This document shows positions 1-5,614 of a stretch of 10,727 bases of DNA, piece by piece. Source of the DNA: Actinomycetota bacterium (GTDB lineage: Bacteria > Actinomycetota > Actinomycetes > Streptosporangiales > Streptosporangiaceae); the NCBI GenBank assembly GCA_003140115.1, contig PLIQ01000087.1:1-10727 (forward strand), in the 5' to 3' direction. Both the position numbers and the translations under genes were made by a program. The notes beneath the pieces are model-generated. The model saw nothing but the letters and a program-made list of their open reading frames with translations, made no database searches and was not told where the DNA came from. The number at the start of each line of letters is the position of its first letter. Positions within the stretch are counted from its first letter, which is position 1.

Positions 1-111
1 CGCACGGCAACCAGCCGCAAAGCTGGCGCACCGCGCGCCCGCTGATCTTGTCGCTTAGCGCCTTAACAGGCTGGTGCTTCTAGCAGCCGGCCGAGCGCGG
101 GTAAATCCGCA

Positions 112-393
112 TCATTCGTGCGGTATCTCCTTGCCCCGCGGTATCACCTTGTCCTGCGGCATCCCGTACTCGTCATCTCGGCCGTGCGGGATCTCGAACT
201 CACCCTGCGGCATGTCGTACTTGCCGTGCGGGATCTCGAACTCGCCCTGCGGCATCTCATACTTTCCCCGGGACTGCTCAACCTTGCTGGGGTGCGGCAT
301 GTCATACATCGGGTGCGGCATGTCATACACCGGGTGGGGCATGTCATAGGCGCTGTCGTCACTTACGTCTTTCTTCTCACGCTCGTCGCTCAT
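112..393 (-). CDS. 93-aa Met-Pro heptad-repeat small protein (AfsS-like candidate)
   Basis: The function is not recognised from sequence. After a charged 15-residue N-terminus the protein is almost entirely short repeats: three YDMPHPx units at residues 16-35, a linker (36-43), then four clean seven-residue units at 44-71 alternating KYxMPQG and EFEIPHG, then three degenerate units (YGMPQD, VIPRG, EIPHE). That gives ten [M/I]-P-[H/Q/R] cores. There is no Cys, signal peptide or membrane segment, so it is probably cytosolic and largely disordered. The ATG at 391-393 is chosen because a full Shine-Dalgarno match precedes it by a few bases; the stop is TGA. A good promoter lies about 90 bp upstream. 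It is the last gene on the minus strand, after an AfsR-like regulator and an acidic micro-protein. Streptomyces AfsS is also a tiny protein with Met-Pro repeats, coded downstream of afsR and activated by AfsR. That is the basis for calling this AfsS-like, and it is inference. Other readings are a tandem-core RiPP precursor (no modifying enzyme is seen here) or a Met/His metal binder. Confidence 0.8.
   Translation of the reverse strand: MSDEREKKDVSDDSAYDMPHPVYDMPHPMYDMPHPSKVEQSRGKYEMPQGEFEIPHGKYDMPQGEFEIPHGRDDEYGMPQDKVIPRGKEIPHE
184..267 (-). repeat. Two tandem 42-bp repeats within the repeat-protein gene
   Basis: The copies are 184-225 and 226-267. They differ at a few positions, mostly silent or conservative (for example Asp/Glu in the KYxMPQG unit). 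Each copy encodes two heptads, KYxMPQG plus EFEIPHG. The period is a multiple of 21 bp, so gain or loss of units keeps the frame. Confidence 0.85.
290..352 (-). repeat. Three tandem 21-bp repeats within the repeat-protein gene
   Basis: The units are 290-310, 311-331 and 332-352. They encode the three consecutive YDMPHP heptads near the N-terminus. The first two are nearly identical and the third is more diverged. Confidence 0.85.
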
Positions 394-397
394 GATT

Positions 398-408
398 TCA
401 CCTCCTTT
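398..408 (-). promoter_or_regulatory. Perfect 11-nt Shine-Dalgarno of the repeat protein
   Basis: The minus strand reads AAAGGAGGTGA, complementary over all eleven bases to the usual bacterial 16S rRNA 3' end. The core AGGAGG lies 7 nt before the ATG at 393. None of the other genes here has a site this strong, so high translation of the repeat protein is expected. It is also good evidence that the small ORF is real. Confidence 0.85.
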
Positions 409-1023
409 CCAGGTATCCGAGGTAACTGCCTGTTATCTCACTGACTACCCGTTGTGCCCTGATTGTGCTTCTTTTCCGGGTACTGTATTGACCCACTGTC
501 GTCACGTCAAGGCGTATTGCACATTTAGCTTGGGGTGTTTAACTCGCAGCACGTCGTTTGTGGCGTATAGTAATCTCGGGGGTGAGCTGGGACCAGCTTT
601 CCCTTTTATCCCCGAATAAGTATCGCTGGATGCTAAAGACCATTTGGTCTGACTGGCTATCGATCCGGCGCCGTAGGTGGCCACCCCGGAACTAAGGTCG
701 CGGCGTCGCGCCGTCGGCCGGGCGGCCAAGGCGCGCGCCGGGTCAACGCCACCTTCGGTGTGGCGGGTCCGATTCTGACGGAACCGCGAGCACTTCGCTT
801 AATCCGGCGCCGTCTCCGAGCGTTCGATAACCGTTTCCTCGCAGTTCACCTCTTTCGAGCATGCCAGCCCTAAGATGTCCCTGTTCTCGCGAGTGGCCGC
901 TGTGACTAACGTGAAATAAGCCGGTCAGGCGTGACCCGTAACCCGAAATGACTGCGACCAGATATCAGCAGCTCAACACGATTGCGCGAGCCGCCGCGTA
1001 GCTTAGGACCGACTTCGGCCCGC
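409..1023. other. Gene-poor intergenic region with palindromes
   Basis: I see no convincing gene here. Besides the promoter at 482-510 it holds palindromes at 585-598 (AGCTGG, 2-bp gap, CCAGCT), 637-650 (AGACCA, 2-bp gap, TGGTCT), 666-673 (CGGCGCCG) and 676-685 (GGTGGCCACC). It also holds a 12-bp direct repeat ATCCGGCGCCGT at 663-674 and 802-813. The region lies upstream of the repeat-protein gene and downstream of the acidic micro-protein's terminator, so it is most simply a long regulatory region. A minus-strand ORF of 39 codons (862-743) has only a weak ribosome site and is not called. Confidence 0.5.
482..510 (-). promoter_or_regulatory. Promoter of the repeat-protein gene
   Basis: On the minus strand the -35 element TTGACG (505-510) is separated by exactly 17 bp from the -10 element TACAGT (482-487). 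This fits the principal-sigma consensus, matching 5 of 6 and 4 of 6 bases. Transcription would begin near 475, giving a leader of about 80 nt before the ATG at 393. The -35 overlaps an inverted repeat, TTGAC with GTCAA 13 bp apart, that could bind a regulator. SARP proteins usually bind direct repeats near the -35; I did not find a clear 11-bp-spaced heptamer pair. Confidence 0.6.
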
Positions 1024-1062
1024 AGCGCGTGCGGAGGCTGACGTTCCGCCTCCGCACGCGCT
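1024..1062 (-). terminator. 15-bp perfect hairpin, terminator of the acidic micro-protein gene
   Basis: The arms are 1024-1038 and 1048-1062, perfectly complementary over 15 bp, around a 9-nt loop. The hairpin starts 9 nt after the TAA stop of the 56-aa gene. It has no U tract on the minus strand, as is common in high-GC actinobacteria. Given its symmetry it could act in both directions. Confidence 0.75.
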
Positions 1063-1071
1063 TTGCCCGGG

Positions 1072-1242
1072 TTACGGCTCGGGCATTATGTCAGGCTCGT
1101 CCTCGTCCTCGTCATCGTCGTCATCATCGTCATCGTCGTCGTCTTCGTCGTCCTCGGGTTCGGTCTCGCTCGCGCTCAGCTTGTAGAGCTCGTCGAGGTC
1201 CTCAGTGTCCGCCAGAACCTCGGCGACGGCTGCATTCCCCAT
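1072..1242 (-). CDS. 56-aa highly acidic small protein
   Basis: A short ORF with ATG at 1240-1242 and TAA at 1072-1074. The function is not recognised. Residues 1-28 form an ordinary, partly helical N-terminus (including DLDELYKLSASE). Residues 30-49 are an almost unbroken run of Asp with a few Glu, and the protein ends PDIMPEP. The net charge is extremely negative and it has no membrane segment or signal peptide. A good ribosome site (GAGAGGA) lies about 6 nt upstream. A 15-bp hairpin closes the gene directly after the stop, which supports it as a real, separately ended unit. It lies 102 bp downstream of the AfsR-like gene on the same strand, so it may be read through from it or from its own weak promoter (TACGAT at 1309-1314 with TTGAGT 15 bp upstream). 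The MPEP end echoes the MPHP units of the 93-aa protein. It could be a partner or decoy for a basic protein or DNA-binding surface, a cation binder, or a peptide precursor; none is proven. Confidence 0.7.
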   Translation of the reverse strand: MGNAAVAEVLADTEDLDELYKLSASETEPEDDEDDDDDDDDDDDEDEDEPDIMPEP

Positions 1243-1265
1243 GATCGTCCTCTCGGTTTACCTGG

Positions 1266-1296
1266 CCCCCGGCGCAGAAGGATAAATACCCGGGGG
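1266..1296 (-). other. 7-bp GC hairpin between AfsR-like gene and acidic gene
   Basis: The arms 1266-1272 (CCCCCGG on the plus strand) and 1290-1296 (CCGGGGG) pair perfectly around a 17-nt loop. It lies about 50 nt after the regulator's stop and about 24 nt before the start of the 56-aa gene. It could be a weak terminator or attenuator of read-through into the micro-protein. There is no U tract. Confidence 0.35.
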
Positions 1297-1344
1297 GAGA
1301 CGCGCAGCATCGTATCGGGCGCGACGGCCACTCAAGAGGGCATA

Positions 1345-4230
1345 TCAGGAATTCCCGGAGGTATCCTGCTCGGCGCGTACCTCTGCCGCCCGAGCGCTGT
1401 CACCGAGGTCGTCGAAGATCGCGGCGGCCCGGGTCCACGATTCGCGCGCTTCGGCGGCCAGGCCATTACGAGCCTGGGCCCGGCCGAGGAGCCTCAGCGT
1501 AGCCGCCTGCTGCTGCCGGTTGCCCGACATCTGGTGGCTGGTCAGCGCCTGACCAAGATGCTCCTGGGCGTCCGCGTCCCGTCCCAGCGCCAGGTAGCAG
1601 CGCCCGAGACAGAACAGGGCGTACCCAGCACCATCCACCGCTTCGATCTCGGCAAATGTGCGCTGGGCCTGCTGCAGGTAGTCGAGGGCCTCCTCGGCGC
1701 GATCGATGTCTACCAGCGCATCGCCGATATTGACCAGGGCAATTCCTTCGCCGTACCGGTGGCCCGTCGCCCGGCTCAGCTCAAGGCCCCGTCGCAGCAG
1801 ATCGATCGCCTCCTGCGACCTCCCCAGTCTGGTGTAGGCGTCGGCGAGGTTGTTCGCCGCGCGCGACTCGCCCCTCCGGTCGCCGACCCCGCGGCTGATG
1901 GCCAGCGCCTGCTCAATGCACCCGATGCCTTCGCTGTCGCCCTTGATCCCCAGGGCCAGGCCCAGGTTGACCAGCACCCAGGCCTCGCCCTGACGGTTCC
2001 CCACGTGGCGGGCGCTGTCCAGCGCCATGCGATGGGTGGTGATGAGGTCGGCCCAGTTGCCCCGGGCGTCGAAGATCTGGAACAGCGGAGGCGGGAGGCG
2101 CCAGGCGACCTCGTGCAGGCCGACGGAGGCGGCCTGGCGAGTGGCGGCCACCAGGTTGACGCGCTCGCTGTCGTACCAGGAGAGGGCGTCGTTGACCCCG
2201 GTGAAGCGCAGCGGCGGCGGATCGTCGCCGACGGGTCCCAGCGGAACGTCGTAACGGCGGGGCTGGACGGCGGTGCCGGCCGCGTCTGACGTGCGCATGT
2301 ACCACCGGAGCAGGCGGCCGACCGCGGCGTCGCGGACTTGTGCGGACAGGTCAGCCACGGCCCGTTCGGAAGAATACACACGAAGCAGGTCATGAAACTT
2401 GTACCGGTCGGAGGAGGTCGACTCCAGCAGGTGCACGTCCACGAGGGTCTCGAGCACATCCTCGGCCTGATACTCAGGGCTGCCGAACAGGGCGGCGGCC
2501 GCTGCGGACGAGATCGACGGCCCCTGCCACAGGCCGAGCATGCGGAAGGCGTCGGCCGGGGCGATCCCGTCCGGCTGGGTGCTGGCGGGCAGGCTGGTGA
2601 AGCTGACCTGGAAGCTGGCCCGGACGGCCATGTCCCCGGCCCGCATCTCGTCCAGCCGGCGGTGCTCGTCACGGAGCCTGCTGGCCATGGCCCCGATGGT
2701 CCAGCCGCTGCGCGTGTTCAGCCGCGCCGCGCAGATCCTGATCGCCAGCGGCAGCCCGGCGCAGGCCAGCAGCAGCTCGGCGGTGGCCTCGGGTTCGGCC
2801 GACGCGCGCTCGTCCCCCACGACCCTGGTGAACAGGGTCAGCGCCTCGTCGTCGTCGAGCACGTTGAGGTCGACCAGCTTGGTGCTGGCCAGGTCGGGCA
2901 TCCGGCTGCGCGTGGTGATCAGCACCGCGCTGGACGCAGTGCCGGGGAGCAGCGGCCTGACCTGGGCGGCGTCGCGCGCGTTGTCGAGCACGATGAGCAT
3001 CCGGTGCCCGTCCAGGACGGTCCGGTACCGGGCCGCCCGCTCATCGTCGTCGGCCGGGATGTCCCGGCCGTCCACGCCGAGGTCACGCAGGAACCTGGCC
3101 AGCACGTCGGCGGGCGGGAGCGGCTGCGGGGTGGCGCCGAGCAGGTCGACGTAGAGCTGTCCGTCCGGGAAGCTGGCGCGGACCCGGTGCGCCGCGTGCA
3201 CGGCCAGGGAGGTCTTGCCCAGCCCGCCGGAGCCGGCCACCAGGGCGATCCGGACCGCGCCGGGGTCGGCGTCCGCGCCGCCCCTGGCCAGCAGCTCAGA
3301 CAGGTGCTTGACCTGATCCTCGCGACCGGTGAAGTCGGCGACGTCGGCCGGCAGCTGGGCCGGGACCGGGACGGGCCGCGGAATCTCGGCCGCCGCGGCG
3401 GGAGCACTCGGCCCGGCGCTGGCCGAGATCGTGCCGGCCGAGATGCTGCCCGGCGCGTCATCCGCGTCCCTGGTGAGCGCGTCGTCCTTGGCCAGCAGTT
3501 CGGCATAGTAGTGGCGCAGCTCGGCACCGGGATCGACGCCGAGTTCCTCGGCCATGACGCCGCGCGCCTGCCCGTACGCCTCGAGCGCCTCGGCGTGGCG
3601 GCCGGCGCCGTCCAGGGCCTGCATGAGCATCAGCCACAGGTTCTCCCTGAGCGCATGGTCGGCCAGCAGCCTGCGCAGTTCCGGGATGACCTGGGCGTGT
3701 CCGCCGCAGGCCAGCTCGGCCTTGATCCGCAGCTCGGCGGCGTCCAGGCGCAGCTCGGCCAGGCGTTCGGCCTCGGTCTCGATCATCGTGGTCGACGGGA
3801 CGTCGGCCAGCGGGCTGCCGTGCCACAGCGCGAGGGCCTCGGCCAGCTGGGCGGCCGCTTGCTCCGGATGGCCGGCCGCGTACGCGCGCCCGCCCTCGCG
3901 GACCAGGGCCTCGAACACCTGGGCGTCGGTATCCCCCGGGGCTAGCCGGAGCAGGTAGCCCGGCGCGCGCGTGACCAGCAGCGTGCCGTTGGTGTCACCC
4001 AGGAGCCTGCGCAGCCTGAGCACGTAGATGCTGATGAGGTTGCCCGCCTTGGCGGGCGGCGCGTCCTGCCCCTGCCACACCTCGTTGATCAGAACGTCGG
4101 CCGGGACGATCTGCCCCGCCTTGATCAGCAGCGCGGCCAGCACCGAACGCCACTTCGGGGCCCCGATCCCCCGCCAGTCCTCCTCCTCGGACCGGATCTC
4201 CAGGGGCCCTAGCAGCCGGAACCTCATCAT
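1345..4230 (-). CDS. AfsR-like SARP regulator (wHTH-BTAD-NB-ARC-TPR)
   Basis: This 961-aa transcription regulator has the full AfsR architecture. Residues 2-95 are an OmpR-type winged helix (MRFRLLGPLEI start, APGYLLRL end). Residues 100-250 are the bacterial transcriptional activation domain, ending in the typical EELGVDPGAEL segment. After an Ala/Pro-rich linker comes an NB-ARC/STAND ATPase with Walker A GSGGLGKT (333-340), Walker B LIVLDN (412-417), a TTRS sensor (439-442), GLPLA (492-496) and FHDLLR (612-617) in the place of the MHD motif. About five tetratricopeptide repeats with a 40-residue period follow from about 745 to 950. Family knowledge: such proteins act as ATP-dependent switches that recruit RNA polymerase at direct repeats near the -35, often for antibiotic or developmental genes. 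Two ATGs (4230, 4227) are possible; an AGG lies 5 nt before the second. The start is separated from prs by a structured 400-bp region, so it probably has its own promoter. It is not called afsR itself because orthology cannot be shown here. Confidence 0.93.
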   Translation of the reverse strand: MMRFRLLGPLEIRSEEEDWRGIGAPKWRSVLAALLIKAGQIVPADVLINEVWQGQDAPPAKAGNLISIYVLRLRRLLGDTNGTLLVTRAPGYLLRLAPGDTDAQVFEALVREGGRAYAAGHPEQAAAQLAEALALWHGSPLADVPSTTMIETEAERLAELRLDAAELRIKAELACGGHAQVIPELRRLLADHALRENLWLMLMQALDGAGRHAEALEAYGQARGVMAEELGVDPGAELRHYYAELLAKDDALTRDADDAPGSISAGTISASAGPSAPAAAAEIPRPVPVPAQLPADVADFTGREDQVKHLSELLARGGADADPGAVRIALVAGSGGLGKTSLAVHAAHRVRASFPDGQLYVDLLGATPQPLPPADVLARFLRDLGVDGRDIPADDDERAARYRTVLDGHRMLIVLDNARDAAQVRPLLPGTASSAVLITTRSRMPDLASTKLVDLNVLDDDEALTLFTRVVGDERASAEPEATAELLLACAGLPLAIRICAARLNTRSGWTIGAMASRLRDEHRRLDEMRAGDMAVRASFQVSFTSLPASTQPDGIAPADAFRMLGLWQGPSISSAAAAALFGSPEYQAEDVLETLVDVHLLESTSSDRYKFHDLLRVYSSERAVADLSAQVRDAAVGRLLRWYMRTSDAAGTAVQPRRYDVPLGPVGDDPPPLRFTGVNDALSWYDSERVNLVAATRQAASVGLHEVAWRLPPPLFQIFDARGNWADLITTHRMALDSARHVGNRQGEAWVLVNLGLALGIKGDSEGIGCIEQALAISRGVGDRRGESRAANNLADAYTRLGRSQEAIDLLRRGLELSRATGHRYGEGIALVNIGDALVDIDRAEEALDYLQQAQRTFAEIEAVDGAGYALFCLGRCYLALGRDADAQEHLGQALTSHQMSGNRQQQAATLRLLGRAQARNGLAAEARESWTRAAAIFDDLGDSARAAEVRAEQDTSGNS

Positions 4231-4438
4231 TACCTGGGATCACTCGCCTCCGGCTAGTCGAACTCGGCCGTGGAAGCTCTCACTTAATCACGGCTCAAGA
4301 CAGACGTAAACCACCTGCCCGAGCATGACCCTATTGCCTCGGCGACGGGGCCCAAGGCGAAGAAGCCGGACGGCCACGGGGGCGCCGTCCGCGGTGCCTA
4401 GAACGCCCGCTCGCCTAGCGGGGTGGGTGGTGCGGGAA

Positions 4439-4491
4439 GCGGTCCTGGCCCTAGCTGGGGAGGGAGGGACCGGCCTAGCGGCCAGGACCGC
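4439..4491. repeat. 12-bp perfect inverted repeat in the prs downstream region
   Basis: The arms 4439-4450 (GCGGTCCTGGCC) and 4480-4491 (GGCCAGGACCGC) are perfectly complementary around a 29-nt purine-rich spacer. It can form a stable hairpin in RNA from either strand. It has no U tract on the minus strand. It may be a second terminator, an RNA-stability element, or part of a longer structured RNA. Confidence 0.6.
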
Positions 4492-4570
4492 CCTTTGACC
4501 AGCGGCACCACGGGGGGTGCCGGGGTCATCGGTCGTCCCCCGCGGCAACGCGGCCGGGGGGAAACGCGGC

Positions 4571-4607
4571 CGTCGTCCTCGCGCCTCTGGCGGGGGCGAG
4601 GATGACG
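4571..4607 (-). terminator. Likely transcription terminator of glmU-prs
   Basis: The arms 4571-4582 and 4596-4607 pair over 12 bp with one G-U pair; the loop contains a further short GCC/GGC pairing. The hairpin begins about 30 nt after the prs stop on the minus strand. A short TTT run follows about 5 nt beyond the stem. Confidence 0.6.
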
Positions 4608-4636
4608 GTCGCCGGGGACCTCAGGTCTGGCGTGTC

Positions 4637-5614
4637 TCAGGTCTGGCCGTCGAACAGGCTGGTCACCGAGCCGTCGCTGAACACCTCGCTGATCGCGCGG
4701 GCCAGCAGCGGCGCGATCGAGAGCACCGTGAGCTTGTCGAACCGCTTCTCCTGCGGCACCGGCAGCGTATTGGTGATGATGACCTCGCTGATCCTGGAGT
4801 TCTTCAGGATGTCCACCGCCGAGCCGGACAGCACTCCGTGCGTCGCGGTGGCGATGACCTGGGCCGCACCCTGGTCGAACAAGGCCTCGGCGGCCTTGGC
4901 GATGGTCGCCCCGGTGTCGATCATGTCGTCGACCAGGATGCAGGTGCGCCCCGCCACCTGGCCGACCACCTCGAACATCCGGACCTGGTTCGCGACATCC
5001 GGGTCGCGCCGCTTGTGGATGATGGCCAGCGGGCAGCCGAGCCGGTCCGTCCACCGTTCGCAGACCCGGACCCGGCCGGCGTCCGGTGCGACGATAGTGA
5101 CCTGGCTGACGTCGAGCTTCTTCTCGACGTAGGCGGCCAGGAGGGACAGCGCGAACAGGTGGTCTACCGGACCGTCGAAGAAGCCCTGGATCTGCGCGGT
5201 GTGCAGGTCGACCGCCATCAGCCGGTCGGCCCCGGCCGTGGCGAACAGGTCGGCCATGAGCCGGGCCGAGATCGGCTCGCGGCCGCGGTTCTTCTTGTCC
5301 TGCCGGGCGTAGCCGAAGAACGGCGCCACCACCGTGATCCGCCTGGCCGAAGCCCGCTTAAGGGCGTCGACCATGATCAGCTGCTCCATGATCCACTCGT
5401 TGATCGGCGAGGTGTGGCTCTGCAGGACGAACACGTCGCAGCCGCGGACCGAATCCAGGAAGCGGACGAAGATCTCGCCGTTCGCGAAGTCGAAGAGCTT
5501 GGACGGCGTCGGCGTGATGCCCAGGCGGGCCGCTACCTCCTCGGCCAGCTCGGGAAAGGCCCGGCCGGAGACGATCATCAGCTTCTTGGCGCCCGGCTCC
5601 ATCACGTGGCTCAT
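4637..5614 (-). CDS. prs: Ribose-phosphate pyrophosphokinase (PRPP synthetase)
   Basis: This cytosolic enzyme transfers pyrophosphate from ATP to ribose 5-phosphate, making PRPP for purine, pyrimidine, NAD, His and Trp synthesis. At 325 aa it has the usual class I length. Visible motifs are the flexible loop FGYARQDKKNRG (100-111), the PRPP-synthase signature DLHTAQIQGFFDGP (136-149) with its metal-binding His, the catalytic HKRR segment (200-203) and the PRPP-binding ILVDDMIDTGAT (226-237). Its ATG at 5612-5614 overlaps the glmU stop as ATGA, which implies translational coupling and one operon. An in-frame Met at residue 5 is an alternative start. In Streptomyces and mycobacteria the same glmU-prs order is known, with rplY and pth following nearby. 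Here an AfsR-like gene follows instead. Confidence 0.97.
   Translation of the reverse strand: MSHVMEPGAKKLMIVSGRAFPELAEEVAARLGITPTPSKLFDFANGEIFVRFLDSVRGCDVFVLQSHTSPINEWIMEQLIMVDALKRASARRITVVAPFFGYARQDKKNRGREPISARLMADLFATAGADRLMAVDLHTAQIQGFFDGPVDHLFALSLLAAYVEKKLDVSQVTIVAPDAGRVRVCERWTDRLGCPLAIIHKRRDPDVANQVRMFEVVGQVAGRTCILVDDMIDTGATIAKAAEALFDQGAAQVIATATHGVLSGSAVDILKNSRISEVIITNTLPVPQEKRFDKLTVLSIAPLLARAISEVFSDGSVTSLFDGQT

Larger units (their letters stand above)
4231..4636. other. Structured prs to AfsR-like intergenic region
   Basis: No gene is seen. On the minus strand it begins with the prs terminator and ends with the leader of the AfsR-like gene. Six separate inverted repeats follow one another: 4571-4607, 4540-4553 (CCGCG, GCAA loop, CGCGG), 4503-4522 (CGGCACC with GGTGCCG), 4439-4491 (12-bp perfect arms), 4406-4422 (CCCGCT with AGCGGG) and 4367-4391 (CGGACGGC with GCCGTCCG). 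The remaining 4231-4366 is less GC-rich and likely carries the regulator's promoter, but no hexamer pair stands out. Confidence 0.6.

Noticed and set aside
184..352. Regular short repeats considered as a CRISPR array.
   Set aside because: The repeats are contiguous 21/42-bp coding units without unique spacers, in frame within an ORF that has a strong ribosome site.
502..729. Minus-strand ORF of 75 codons upstream of the repeat protein.
   Set aside because: It needs a TTG start, has no ribosome site, overlaps the promoter and palindromes, and has no protein-like features.
743..862. Minus-strand ORF of 39 codons starting ATG at 860-862.
   Set aside because: It has only a weak AGGG ribosome site, ordinary composition and no neighbouring terminator. 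Not enough to call a gene.
1063..2289. Plus-strand ORF of 408 codons beginning with a strongly hydrophobic Val/Ile stretch that looks like a membrane segment.
   Set aside because: It is the antisense of the Asp/Glu codon run of the 56-aa gene (GAC read backwards is GTC, Val) and then of the AfsR-like gene. It has no ribosome site and no family resemblance.
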